Positions 40,169-49,685 are shown, counted from the stretch's first letter. The stretch is 64,000 bases of DNA from Kitasatospora sp. NBC_00315 (GCF_041435095.1 NZ_CP108025.1:6386001-6450000); one strand, 5' to 3'. The notes: generated from the sequence alone by a model not told the origin. A program made the numbers and translations.

Positions 40169-40849
40169 ATGCCCTCACACCCCCAGAGGACCTCCGCCCT
40201 CCCGGTCCTGCCCTACCGCAAACCCACGCGTGACAGGGACTACTGGCTCATCGACGACGTCCTGCCGAACATCGACGCCGTGCGCGCCCGCGTCCTCGCC
40301 CGGGACGACTGGGCCGAGGGGTACCCGCACAAGCCGGAGAGCTGGCCCGGCCTGCGCACCATGCCCGGTCTGGAGCCGGCCGAACTGGCGCGGGTGGAAC
40401 GGCTGGTGATGAAGGCGACCGGCGCTCGGAGGATCTGGCCCGAGACCGCTCCGGGCGGCGCCACCCTCAACCACAACTGCGTCCAGGTCGTCGGCAAGGA
40501 CGAGTGCGAATCCCGTCCGCACACCGACTCGCGCGCACTCTGCCGCTACGCCGCCGTGCTCTACCTCAACCCCGACGTGCCCAAGGACGCCGGCACCAGC
40601 TTCTACCGGCAGAGCCTGCCCGGCGGACTGCTCGGCGGGAACATGGTGACGGCCCCGCACAACAACCTGGTCGAGGCCCTCGGCACCCGCTACGTCCCCG
40701 CGGACCACTTCACCGAGGACGTCCGCGTGCCGCACCGCTACAACCGCCTGCTGCTCTACACCTCCAACATGATCCACAGCGCCACCGGCTACTGGGGCAG
40801 CACCCTGGCGGAGAAGCGCATGACGGCGGTCTTCTTCTGGATGGCCTGA
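40169..40849 (+). CDS. DUF6445 protein, 2OG-Fe(II) dioxygenase-like
   Basis: The protein has 226 aa. After an N-terminal segment (DYWLIDDVLPNIDAVRARVL) the double-stranded beta-helix motifs appear: SRPHTDSRALCRYAAVLYLNPDV with the H-x-D iron pair, GTSFYRQSLPGG, and the distal MIHSATGYWG histidine followed by KRMTAVFFW. This is the layout of prolyl-hydroxylase-like 2-oxoglutarate oxygenases. The substrate is unknown. ATG 40157 would add four residues but lies inside the likely -10, so ATG 40169 is preferred. Confidence 0.75.
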   Translation: MPSHPQRTSALPVLPYRKPTRDRDYWLIDDVLPNIDAVRARVLARDDWAEGYPHKPESWPGLRTMPGLEPAELARVERLVMKATGARRIWPETAPGGATLNHNCVQVVGKDECESRPHTDSRALCRYAAVLYLNPDVPKDAGTSFYRQSLPGGLLGGNMVTAPHNNLVEALGTRYVPADHFTEDVRVPHRYNRLLLYTSNMIHSATGYWGSTLAEKRMTAVFFWMA

Positions 40850-40867
40850 CCGGCCCGCCCCGGAGCG

Positions 40868-40912
40868 ACGCCGGAGGCCCGAGCGCCTGCGCGGCGCCCG
40901 GACCTCCGGCGT
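40868..40912 (+). terminator. DUF6445-gene terminator
   Basis: ACGCCGGAGG (40868-40877) pairs with CCTCCGGCGT (40903-40912), with further partial pairing inside, 19 bp after the stop. Confidence 0.7.
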
Positions 40913-40958
40913 GGCTGCCATTCGCCATGCCGTCACACGACGGGACGAACCGGCCGGA

Positions 40959-41284
40959 TCAGAGGCGGTACCAGGTGCGGAAGGCCTCCCCGGGTGCGCC
41001 CTGGTCGATGGCCCAGGTGGCACCGGAGGCATCGACGGCGGTGACGATCATGGCGCCGCTCGCGGCGATGGTGACGCCGGGGTCGCCGGCGAAGACGGGG
41101 GAGGTGGCGTCGGGGGAGCTGCCGCTGCTCAGGCGGAGGTCGATCCGGTCTGACCGAAGACGGCGATGTGGCCGTCCGTGGTGCGGGCGAAGAGATTGAC
41201 GGTACCGCCGCCCCCCGGCGAGAGCACCGCGGCGGTGGCACCGCTGAGGCCGCCGGAGACGCGCTGGCCGGTGGCCAGATCTGG
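40959..41284 (-). pseudogene. Fragment of a beta-propeller-like protein
   Basis: On the minus strand two frames together encode TGQRVSGGLSGATAAVLSPGGGG, NLFARTTDGHIAVFGQTGS (41284 to about 41150), then after a frame change GDPGVTIAASGAMIVTAVDASGATWAIDQGAPG ending at TGA 40961-40959. The VNLFARTTDGHI-type unit resembles repeats of tectonin/sialidase-like propellers. No start remains. It abuts, tail outward, the propeller fragment fused to the RHS pseudogene on the other strand. Confidence 0.5.
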
Positions 41285-43691
41285 CACACCGTCCGCCACC
41301 CCGACACCTCCTGGCGGGCCTGGGGCAACGTCAGTTCAGCAGTGGGTGCGCTCACCCAGCCGCTCTGGTCGGCAGTCGTCAACTCCGGCGGCGACCTCAA
41401 GCTCGTCACCGTGGCGGGCGGCGCACTCAACTACACCAAGCGCTCCGCCGTCACCAGCAACTGGCTCCCCTGGGCCCAGATGCCGCAGAGCGCCACCTCC
41501 ACGCTGAGCGATCCCGTCCAGCGAGCCTCCACCTACCCCACCCCGGGGAGCACCCAGCCTCACGCCCTGGCCCGCGTGGACACCACCGGTACCGGAGCGC
41601 CTACCGACACCTTCACCTACGAGACCGCAGGCAACACCGTCCGTCGCGTCACGGCCGAGGGAGACCAGACCCTCGTCTGGGACTCCGAAGGCCACCTCGC
41701 CAAGTCCACCATCGCAGGCAAGGACACCACCTTCCTGTACGACGCCGACGGAAACCGGCTCCTGCGCCGCGACCCCGACGCGACCACCCTCTACCTCCCC
41801 GGCCAGGAGCTGAAACTCACCAAGGCCACCACCCAGGTCACCGGCACCCGCTACATCACGGCCGGCACCAGCACCATCGTCAAGGGCTCCGACGGCAGCC
41901 TGAACTACCTCCTGCCGGACCGCCAGAACACCGGCCAGGTCACCGTCAACGCCACCACCATGGCGTACACCCGCACCACCACCACCCCGTTCGGCGGCCC
42001 GCGCGGCACCCAGCCCACCACCCGCCCCACCGACAAGGGCTTCGTCGGCGGAACCACCGACACCTCGAACGGGCCTCACCCACCTGGGCGCTCGGGAGTA
42101 CGACACCGCCAACGGGCGCTTCGTCTCGGTCGACCCGGTTCTGGACCTGACCAATCCGCAGCAGATCAATGGGTACGCCTACGGCAACAACGATCCCATA
42201 AACCTCAGCGACCCTTCCGGGCTCTGGAGCTGCGGCTGGTGCAAAAAGGCGGCAAAGTCGACGGGGAAATTCCTGGCCGGAGCCGTAGACAACGCAGTTG
42301 GTTATGTGGGATCGATTAGCCCCTATGTCGGTTTCCGGAACTCAATTTCCGGTGCCAGCAACAGAATGGGTATACCTGGGCCTACGACCGTTGCGCCTGC
42401 AACGCACCCGGCAGCCGATCTATTCGGAATATCGCATGATGACCCGTCCTATGTGGCGGGGGAGGTTACGGAAGCCGTCGTCGAGGTAGCGATCGACGGC
42501 GTAGAGATCGCCAGGGGAGCTGTCAGGGGCGCACGATTCATCAAGGCGGCAAAAGACGCCGGAGATCTGAAGGCTCTGTTCGGTAAGCTCCTGCCGAAGA
42601 AGGCGGCGGAGCCAACGGGAAACTTCTGCAGCTTCTCTGCATCCACCCTCGTCCTGATGAGCGACAGCTGTACAAAGCCAATCGCTGATATTCGATCCGG
42701 TGATGAGGTCAAGTCCGCCGACCCCGAAGTCTCTGGAGGCACTGCTGAGGGGAATCGGACTGTCATTGCTACCTGGGTGCGCACCGACGCTGATCTAGTC
42801 ACTCTCACGGTTCGCTCGGGTAGCGGTAACGAGTTCACCATAAACACTACTGCGGAACAACCGTTCTGGGATGCAACGGAGAGTTCCTAGATCCCTGCGA
42901 AGGGGCTCAAGGAGGGGCATGTCCTAGAGTCGGCCGTAAAGGGCCGTGTCACCGTGGTGAAGGCACGGGCGGTCGCGGGGCCGGCGGTCATGTATAACCT
43001 GACCGTCGCTGGCTTTCACGCGTACTATGTGATGGCAGGCACCGCGCCGATCTTGGTGCACAATACTTGTGGACCGACTACTGAATTCCATACGGTGCAG
43101 GGGCCGGAAGATGCTTCCCGGCTGACGTCAGGAGGGGATCCGTTCCCCACGGAGCCATATCGTGCGCATTTCGGTCCTGACGTTTACTCGTCATGGATTG
43201 GACTACACAACCCGGCCGACAGCACGCGGAACGGAAAACTACTTCTCCTCCGATATCTTTCACCTACTGAACTTTGGCGAGTCGGGATGACCAGCACATA
43301 TGTCTATCGATTGATCAAGTCCTCGTGGGGGATCCGCATTGCGATCACGGCGCGCGTTGAACAGCGTGCTTCTGTGGAGGGGGTGCGGATATCCCGCGAG
43401 GATCAGCTCTGGTTGGAGTTTCCCAGCGGCTCAATGCTTACGGATCCCGAGAAGGACGAAGTTGCCAAGGGATTGCGGTATGTCTCTCGTGAGATCACGG
43501 CGAAGATCGGCTCTCACGCCGTGGTGCTGGTAATTGAGTCGATCTCATATGTTGAGTCAGATTTCCAACTGGAAGGGCTTTCTGTCGCCATGCTCCGATG
43601 GGCGGAAGTTGAGTTTGGATTGCAAGCCCATGAAGTGGTGGAGACATTTAGCCGAGAGTCTAATCGCTATATAATTGAAGGGCCCAGATAG
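41270..43691 (+). pseudogene. RHS-HINT polymorphic toxin, broken by frameshift and amber codon
   Basis: The 5' end is a propeller-like piece (QIWHTVRHPDTSWRAWGN) joined to mid-RHS repeats (LVWDSEGHLAKSTIAG, FLYDADGNRLLRRD). One extra A near 42068 shifts the frame. The next frame continues with the RHS core end (GLTHLGAREYDTANGRFVS, GYAYGNNDPINLSDPSG), then a HINT autoprocessing domain starting at C codon 42627 (CSFSASTLVLMSDSCTKPI). TAG at 42888-42890 interrupts it where Trp (TGG) is expected; the HINT then resumes to YYVMAGTAPILVHN at 43064. The 209 codons after it are the toxin, with no matching immunity gene downstream. Confidence 0.8.
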
Positions 43692-43699
43692 CCAAGATT

Positions 43700-43730
43700 G
43701 GCCCCACCGGGGTGCTTTTCCGGTGGGGCC
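43700..43730 (+). terminator. Terminator after the RHS-HINT pseudogene
   Basis: GGCCCCACCGG pairs with CCGGTGGGGCC around a 9-nt loop that contains TTTT; it starts 9 bp after the toxin stop. Confidence 0.85.
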
Positions 43731-43896
43731 GCTGTGGCGTCTGAGCTGAGAGGCTCTGAGGGCAGTAGTTGACGGCAACGTCAGCGGACGGGCGCTGCCC
43801 AAAGCGGCGGGTTCCAGTCAGCGGAGGGCGTCCGGTCATCGACGTCCCATGGACCACGCCGTGTCGTGAGCGCTGGACGCGATGCGCTGAGGCCGC

Positions 43897-44499
43897 CTAC
43901 CCGGCCGCCTTGGCCCGGCGGAGGAACTCCTCGATCAGGTCGGGGCTCTTCACGCCGCGCCTGATCTCCACGCCGCTGGAGACGTCCACGCCCCAGGGGC
44001 GGGCCAGGGTGACGGCCTCGGCGACGTTCGCGGGGGTCAGGCCGCCGGCCAGCAGCCAGCGGCCGGCCGGCGGGGTGGTGCCCAGCTCGGACCAGTCCCA
44101 GCTCTCGCCGGAGCCCGGTACGGGGGAGTCGAGCAGCAGCAGGTCCTCGCCGAAGTCGCCGGCGGCGGCTCCGGCGGCGGAAGCGGCGGAGGTGGCGCGG
44201 ACCAGCGTCAGCCCGAGGTCGCGCAGTTCGGCGAAGGCGTCGGCAGGGTGATCGCCGTGGAGCTGCACCGCGCCGACGCCCGCCGCGCGGACGGCGCGCC
44301 GTACCTCGTCGGCCGGCTCGTCGCGGAAGACCGCCACCGTGAGCACCTTCGCGGGCACCGCCTCGACCAGCTCGCGCACCAGTGCCGGGTTCACCCGGCG
44401 CGGGCTCTCGGTCAGCACGAAGCCCACCGCGTCCGCGCCGCCCCGTACCGCGGCCTCGATGTCCCGGATGGTGCTCAGACCACAGATCTTGACGAACAC
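43897..44499 (-). CDS. trpF: Phosphoribosylanthranilate isomerase
   Basis: The 200-aa TIM barrel shows the TrpF active-site segments: VKICGLSTIRD with the catalytic cysteine, QLHGDHPA, LAGGLTPANV and GVDVSSGVE with the catalytic aspartate. It converts N-(5-phosphoribosyl)anthranilate to the carboxyphenylamino-deoxyribulose phosphate in tryptophan synthesis. GTG 44499 follows GGAGGGACGG. No other trp genes are nearby. Streptomycetes often use PriA for this step, so a separate trpF may be a second copy with a special role. Confidence 0.9.
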   Translation of the reverse strand: MFVKICGLSTIRDIEAAVRGGADAVGFVLTESPRRVNPALVRELVEAVPAKVLTVAVFRDEPADEVRRAVRAAGVGAVQLHGDHPADAFAELRDLGLTLVRATSAASAAGAAAGDFGEDLLLLDSPVPGSGESWDWSELGTTPPAGRWLLAGGLTPANVAEAVTLARPWGVDVSSGVEIRRGVKSPDLIEEFLRRAKAAG

Positions 44500-44581
44500 G
44501 CCTGCCGTCCCTCCTCCGCTGTGCCGGTGTGCGGGGCCAGCCTGCCACGACCGGCCTTCCGGCCGCACGGCACGGCCGCTG

Positions 44582-45250
44582 TCAGTGGGCGGCGGCCGTC
44601 GCGTACGGGTGGGGGTGCCCGAGGTGGTGGGCCATGAACTCCTCGGCGGCGGCGGCGTCGCCACCGAGCATCAGGTCGAGCAACTGGAGGTGCTCCTCGG
44701 CGGAGGCCATCAGCTCGCCGGCCCGGTCGAGCCGGGTGAGGTCGTGCAGCCGGGCGCGGCCGTGCAGTTCGCCGACGGTCTCCACCAGCCGGGTGTTGCC
44801 GGCCAGCGCGAGCAGCGCCAGGTGGAAGCGGCGGTCGCTCTCCAGACAGGCGACCAGGTCGCGCGTCCGCGCGGCGTCCACGACGGCGCGGGCCAGCGGC
44901 CGGAGCTGCTTGAGCTCCGCGGTGGTGGCCGTGCGGGTGATCCGGCCGACGGTGGGCACCTCGATCAGGGCGCGGATCTCGGTGTAGTCCCCGAGGTCGC
45001 GCTCGGTGAGCTCGGTGACCCGGAAGCCCTTGTTGCGGACGGCCTCGACCAGGCCCTCCCGGGCCAGGTCGAGCATGGCCTCGCGGACGGGGGTGGCGGA
45101 GACGCCGAAGTCGGCGGCCAGCACGGGGGCCGAGTACACCGTGCCGGGCCGCAGTTCACCGGAGATCAGCGCGACGCGAAGGGCGTTGGCGACCTGGTCG
45201 CGCAGCAGCTCCTGGGCGGAGACCGGAGCGCGGTTCAACGGGTCGGCCAT
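44582..45250 (-). CDS. GntR-family regulator with FCD domain
   Basis: The protein has 222 aa. The winged helix covers QVANALRVALISGELRPGTVYSAPVLAADFGVSATPVREAMLDLAREGLVE, followed by KGFRVTELTERDLGDYTEIRALIE and an all-helical FCD effector domain containing ESDRRFHLALLALAGN. FCD regulators usually bind organic acids through a metal site. ATG 45250 with GGAGGGAAGACG upstream is the start. Its target is not evident; trpF lies 82 bp downstream in the same direction. Confidence 0.9.
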   Translation of the reverse strand: MADPLNRAPVSAQELLRDQVANALRVALISGELRPGTVYSAPVLAADFGVSATPVREAMLDLAREGLVEAVRNKGFRVTELTERDLGDYTEIRALIEVPTVGRITRTATTAELKQLRPLARAVVDAARTRDLVACLESDRRFHLALLALAGNTRLVETVGELHGRARLHDLTRLDRAGELMASAEEHLQLLDLMLGGDAAAAEEFMAHHLGHPHPYATAAAH

Positions 45251-45359
45251 CGTCTTCCCTCCGGTGGACTGGGCGGCCATCGTACAAGCTCACCCGGTGG
45301 CCGGCCCGGCACCGGCGAGCGGCGGCCCCGGCGGCCCCGCGCCCCAGCAGGGGCCCGCG

Positions 45360-45764
45360 TCAGTCCGCGAGCGTGATCCTGATCCCGACCGTGCCCGTGT
45401 CCCCCCGGCGCAGTTTGCTGCCCAGCAGCGTCACCATGCCGAGCAGGCCGTACTTGCGGCGCAGCAGCGTCCGGTAGGCGGCCGTCCGCTCGGCACCGAG
45501 GATCTCGGCGGTCGCCGGGACGGACTCCCCGGTGGGGTTGCCGCGCACGTCGCATGGGCCGACCAGGACGTCGGCGCGGTTGCGGATGCGCTTGACCTTC
45601 CAGGAGTCGGTCACCGTCCAGACGCCCAGCGCGTCGCCGTCGCGCACCACCCAGACGGGGGTGGGGACGGGCGTGCCGTCCTTCTTGTACGTGGTGACCA
45701 GCAGGTAGCTCCCGGCGGAGAGTCGGACGATACGTTCGAGCTGCTCGCGCGGCATGTCGTTCAT
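45360..45764 (-). CDS. PPOX-class F420-dependent oxidoreductase
   Basis: The protein has 134 aa with the flavin-reductase-like split barrel: SYLLVTTYKKDGTPVPTPVWVVRDGDALGVWT, VKRIRNRADVLVGPCDVRGNP and a C-terminal RRKYGLLGM block typical of F420-binding PPOX proteins. It probably carries out F420-linked reduction or binds F420 or biliverdin. A minus-strand TACACT (45777-45772) lies 7 bp before ATG 45764, which suggests a leaderless mRNA. It is divergent from tex. Confidence 0.88.
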   Translation of the reverse strand: MNDMPREQLERIVRLSAGSYLLVTTYKKDGTPVPTPVWVVRDGDALGVWTVTDSWKVKRIRNRADVLVGPCDVRGNPTGESVPATAEILGAERTAAYRTLLRRKYGLLGMVTLLGSKLRRGDTGTVGIRITLAD

Positions 45765-45909
45765 GGCGTGAAGTGTACGGCCGCGAGCCGGGCCCGGACC
45801 GGGCCACGAGGTCGGCCGCCGGAGGATCGGATGTCGCGGGCGTCCACCGCGCCGTGGGCTGCCAGAATGCAGGACGTACGGGGAAAGCAACGCGGCAACA
45901 CTGGAGAAG

Positions 45910-48444
45910 GTGACCGGCTTCGTGAGCACGGCAGTCGAACAGGCGGCCCAGCGGGCAGTAGAGCGCAAGATCGCCGAGGAGCTCGGCGTCCGCGAGGGGC
46001 AGGTGAAGGCGGCGGTCGACCTGCTCGACGCCGGCTCGACCGTGCCCTTCATCGCGCGGTACCGCAAGGAGGCGACCGGCGAGCTCGACGACGCCCAACT
46101 GCGCGCGCTGGAGGAGCGGCTGCGCTACCTGCGCGAGCTGGAGGAGCGCCGGAGCGCGATCCTGGAGTCGGTCGAGGCGCAGGGCAAGCTGGACGACACC
46201 CTGCGCGCGCAGATCCTCGCCGCGGACTCCAAGGCCCGGCTGGAGGACATCTACCTCCCGTTCAAGCCCAAGCGCCGGACCAAGGCGCAGATCGCCCGCG
46301 AGGCCGGTCTGGAGCCGCTCGCCGACGCGCTGCTGGCCGATCCGGGGCTCGACCCGGCGGCCACCGCGGCCGGTTACGTCAACGAGTCGGTCGCGGACGG
46401 TGCGGCCGCCCTCGACGGCGCCCGCTCGATCCTGGTCGAGCGCTTCGCCGAGGACGCCGACCTGATCGGCACCCTGCGCGACCGGATGTGGACGCGCGGC
46501 CGGCTGGTCGCCACCGTCCGCGCCGGCAAGGAGCAGGAAGGCGCCAAGTTCGCCGACTACTTCGACTTCGCCGAGCCGTTCACCAAACTCCCCTCGCACC
46601 GCATCCTGGCGATGCTGCGCGGCGAGAAGGAGGAGGTCCTCGACCTCGAACTCTCCCCCGAGGACGGCCAGGAGGCCGCCGACCTGCCCGGCCAGAGCGA
46701 CTACGAGCAGCGGATCGCCGCCCGGTTCGGGGTCGCCGACCACGGCCGCCCCGGCGACAAGTGGCTCGGGGACACCGTCCGCTGGGCCTGGCGCACCCGC
46801 ATCCTGGTCCGGCTCGGCATCGACCAGCGCACCCGGCTGCGCCAGGAGGCCGAGGACGAGGCCGTCCGGGTCTTCGCCGCCAACCTGCGCGACCTGCTGC
46901 TCGCCGCCCCGGCCGGGACCCGCGCCACCATGGGCCTGGACCCGGGCTTCCGCACCGGCGTGAAGGTCGCCGTCGTGGACGCCACCGGCAAGGTCGTCGC
47001 GTACGACACCATCTACCCGCACCAGCCCGCCAACAAGTGGGACGCCTCGATCGCCACCCTCGCCGCGCTGGCGAAGAAGCACGACGTCGACCTCATCGCG
47101 ATCGGCAACGGTACCGCCTCCCGCGAGACCGACAAGCTGGCCGAGGACCTGATCAAGCGCCACCCGGAGCTGACGCTCACCAAGGCGATGGTCTCCGAGG
47201 CCGGTGCCTCGGTGTACTCCGCCTCCGCGTACGCCTCGCAGGAGCTGCCGGAGCTGAACGTCTCGATCCGGGGCGCCGTCTCGATCGCGCGCCGCCTTCA
47301 GGACCCGCTCGCCGAACTCGTCAAGATCGACCCCAAGTCGATCGGCGTCGGCCAGTACCAGCACGACCTCAGCGAGGTGAAGCTCTCGCGCTCGCTCGAC
47401 GCCGTGGTCGAGGACTGCGTCAACGCGGTCGGTGTGGACGTCAACACCGCCTCGTCCCCGCTGCTCACCCGGGTCTCCGGGATCACGGGGACGCTCGCCG
47501 ACAACATCGTCGCGCACCGCGACGCCAACGGGCCCTTCCGCACGCGCAAGGCGCTCAAGGACGTCGCCCGGCTCGGCCCCAAGGCCTTCGAGCAGTGCGC
47601 GGGCTTCCTGCGCGTCCCCGGCGGCGACGACCCGCTGGACGCCTCCGGCGTCCACCCCGAGGCGTACCCCGTGGTGCGCCGGATCCTCGCCGCCACCGGC
47701 GGCGACCTGCCCGCGCTGATCGGCAACGGCCCCGCGCTGCGGGCGCTGCGCCCCGGTGACTTCGCCGACGACACCTTCGGTGTCCCGACCGTCACCGACA
47801 TCCTCGGCGAGCTCGACAAGCCCGGTCGTGACCCCCGCCCCGCGTTCAGGACGGCGACCTTCAAGGAGGGCGTCGACAAGATCGGCGACCTGGAGGTCGG
47901 CATGGTGCTGGAGGGCGTCGTGACCAATGTCGCCGCCTTCGGCGCCTTCGTCGACGTGGGCGTGCACCAGGACGGTCTGGTGCACGTCTCCGCCCTGTCG
48001 AAGACCTTCGTCAAGGACCCGCGCGAGGTGGTCAAGCCCGGCGACATCGTCCGGGTACGGGTCACCACGGTGGACGTGCCGCGCAAGCGGATCGGGCTCA
48101 CGCTGCGGCTCGACGACGAGGTGGGCGCGTCCGCCGCCTCGGCCGGTGGCGGCGGCCGCGATCGGGGTGGTGAGCGCGGTGGTGAACGGGGTGGTGAGCG
48201 CGGTGGCGACCGTGGGCCGCGACCGCCGCGCCAGGACCGTCGGGGCTCCGGCTCCGGCTCCGGTGCCGGTGCCGGGCGTACGGGTGGCACCGGTGGTGCG
48301 GGTGCCCCGGCCCCCGCGGGCAACAGTGCCATGGCGGACGCGCTGCGCCGGGCTGGTCTGACCGGCGGCTCGGGCTCGGGATCCGGCTCCGGCTCGGGAT
48401 CCGGCTCGGGCTCCGGGCAGGACCGGCGGTCCGGCCGCCGCTGA
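45910..48444 (+). CDS. tex: Tex-family RNA-binding transcription accessory protein
   Basis: The protein has 844 aa. The N-terminal helical part starts KIAEELGVREGQVKAAVDLLDAGSTVPFIARYRKEATGEL. A YqgF/RNase H-like domain begins near residue 340 (MGLDPGFRTGVKVAVVD), helix-hairpin-helix elements follow, and an S1 domain lies near residues 660-735 (VGMVLEGVVTNVAAFGAFVDVG). The last about 100 residues are a low-complexity tail with GGER and GS repeats. Tex binds nucleic acid and influences transcription and stress tolerance. GTG 45910 is close to its GGAG; GTG 45922 is an alternative start. Confidence 0.93.
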   Translation: MTGFVSTAVEQAAQRAVERKIAEELGVREGQVKAAVDLLDAGSTVPFIARYRKEATGELDDAQLRALEERLRYLRELEERRSAILESVEAQGKLDDTLRAQILAADSKARLEDIYLPFKPKRRTKAQIAREAGLEPLADALLADPGLDPAATAAGYVNESVADGAAALDGARSILVERFAEDADLIGTLRDRMWTRGRLVATVRAGKEQEGAKFADYFDFAEPFTKLPSHRILAMLRGEKEEVLDLELSPEDGQEAADLPGQSDYEQRIAARFGVADHGRPGDKWLGDTVRWAWRTRILVRLGIDQRTRLRQEAEDEAVRVFAANLRDLLLAAPAGTRATMGLDPGFRTGVKVAVVDATGKVVAYDTIYPHQPANKWDASIATLAALAKKHDVDLIAIGNGTASRETDKLAEDLIKRHPELTLTKAMVSEAGASVYSASAYASQELPELNVSIRGAVSIARRLQDPLAELVKIDPKSIGVGQYQHDLSEVKLSRSLDAVVEDCVNAVGVDVNTASSPLLTRVSGITGTLADNIVAHRDANGPFRTRKALKDVARLGPKAFEQCAGFLRVPGGDDPLDASGVHPEAYPVVRRILAATGGDLPALIGNGPALRALRPGDFADDTFGVPTVTDILGELDKPGRDPRPAFRTATFKEGVDKIGDLEVGMVLEGVVTNVAAFGAFVDVGVHQDGLVHVSALSKTFVKDPREVVKPGDIVRVRVTTVDVPRKRIGLTLRLDDEVGASAASAGGGGRDRGGERGGERGGERGGDRGPRPPRQDRRGSGSGSGAGAGRTGGTGGAGAPAPAGNSAMADALRRAGLTGGSGSGSGSGSGSGSGSGQDRRSGRR

Positions 48445-48510
48445 GCGGAGCGTGGCGGGTGCAGGTCGGCCGGGTGACCGGTGACTGGTAGCCGTGGCCC
48501 ATGGATCGGT

Positions 48511-48544
48511 GGCCGGGCGGACGCGTCGGAGTGTCCGCCCGGCC
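48511..48544 (+). terminator. tex terminator
   Basis: Twelve-base perfect arms GGCCGGGCGGAC and GTCCGCCCGGCC around a 10-nt loop, followed by TTT; 66 bp after the tex stop. Confidence 0.85.
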
Positions 48545-48671
48545 TTTGAGCCGCGGCCCCTGAGTGCCGGCCCCTGAGTGCCGACTGCCCGCGTGCCGGC
48601 CCCCGGCCTGCCGTGGCGCGGCCGAGGGGCGTCGGCGGACTCCGGCGGGGGAGCCGGACGGCGGACCGGCG

Positions 48672-49148
48672 TCAGTAGACGGTGACGTCCCAGTGGCTGC
48701 CCTCGTTGCAGTAGAGGTTGCCGGAGGCGGCCTGCCACTGCGGGTATCCGTCGCCGCGGTACCCGATGTAGCTGAAGCTGTTCTGCACGTAGCCGTCGAT
48801 GCAGGAGTTGCGCGCGATGTCGACCTTGTAGCCGTTGTAGTGGCTGTAGGTGCCCGAGGCGTGGCCGACCTCGGTGCCGCCGGTGATGTTGATGGCGCAG
48901 CCGCTGGACTGCTTCAGCGTGATGATCGTGCTGACGGTGCCGGAGTTGATCTGCTCGAACGAGGTACAGGTCGAGTTGGAGCGGGTGGTGCAGTTCCCGC
49001 TCGAACTCCAGGTGATGCCGGCGGCGCGGAACTGGCTCGCGGCGGCGGACTGGGAGAGCTTGGTGCCGCTCGCCTCGGCGGCGGGTGCGGCCAGGGGGAG
49101 CAGGGCCATCGCCAGGACGACGGTGGCGGCAGCACGGCGGGTGTTCAT
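48672..49148 (-). CDS. Secreted M15/DD-peptidase-like protein
   Basis: The protein has 158 aa. A Sec signal (MNTRRAAATVVLAMALLPLA ... AEASG) is followed by LSQSAAASQFRAAGITWSSS and paired cysteines. The segment SHYNGYKVDI and the final SHWDVTVY resemble the zinc-binding SxHxxGxAxD and H-x-D motifs of the hedgehog/DD-peptidase (M15) fold. If functional it would cut peptidoglycan stem peptides or a related substrate outside the cell. The family assignment rests on these two motifs only. Confidence 0.65.
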   Translation of the reverse strand: MNTRRAAATVVLAMALLPLAAPAAEASGTKLSQSAAASQFRAAGITWSSSGNCTTRSNSTCTSFEQINSGTVSTIITLKQSSGCAINITGGTEVGHASGTYSHYNGYKVDIARNSCIDGYVQNSFSYIGYRGDGYPQWQAASGNLYCNEGSHWDVTVY

Positions 49149-49400
49149 GCGTTCTCCAGTGTGTCGGCTTCGGTTACAGGGGTGCCCGCCCGGCATGCCG
49201 AGTGTGGGCATGCCAATGCTGTCCACCGCGCGGGGGTTTCAGACCTCTGAATTCCCGGCCGACCCGGCGGCGCCCGAACGCGTGGGAGCCGGGGCGGCTG
49301 CACCCGGCCGCTGTTGCAGGCGTGCGGGCGCGGGCGGAGATTGGGAACGGGCCGCCGCGACGACGGCGGGGGGTGCCATCGACCGATCAGGAGGGCTCGC

Positions 49401-49685
49401 ATGGCGATCCTCGCGCAGATCACGCTGGACGGCGTCACCAAGCAGCAGTACGACGCCCTGAGCGCCAAGGTGGAGTCGGGCGAGGTGCCCGCCGAGGGGT
49501 GTCTCGCCCATGTCGCCGTGGTGACCCCGACGGGTGTGGAGGTGACGGACGTCTGGGAGTCGCAGGCGGCGATGGACACCTTCACCAGTCGGCTGACGCT
49601 GGCGGCCCGGGAGGTCGGCTTCCCGCAGGTGGACGCGCGGCCCCGGATCAGCCAGGCGCACACGGTCTGGATCCCGGGCCGGTAG
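49401..49685 (+). CDS. Small protein with dimeric alpha/beta-barrel appearance
   Basis: The protein has 94 aa. ILAQITLDGVTKQQYDALSAKVESG, CLAHVAVVTPTGVEVTDVWESQAAMDTFTSRL and the tail strand HTVWIPG follow the strand-helix-strand order of dabb/ABM-like small proteins. It has no recognisable catalytic residues. GGAGGG precedes ATG 49401, so translation is likely. It stands alone. Confidence 0.7.
   Translation: MAILAQITLDGVTKQQYDALSAKVESGEVPAEGCLAHVAVVTPTGVEVTDVWESQAAMDTFTSRLTLAAREVGFPQVDARPRISQAHTVWIPGR

Noticed and set aside
48150..48444. Separate gene or mobile repeat in the tex 3' end
   Set aside because: The GGER and GS repeats are in frame with Tex and are a typical low-complexity RNA-binding tail.
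45235..48738. 1167-codon antisense frame over tex
   Set aside because: Shadow frame; tex has complete Tex and S1 domains on the plus strand.
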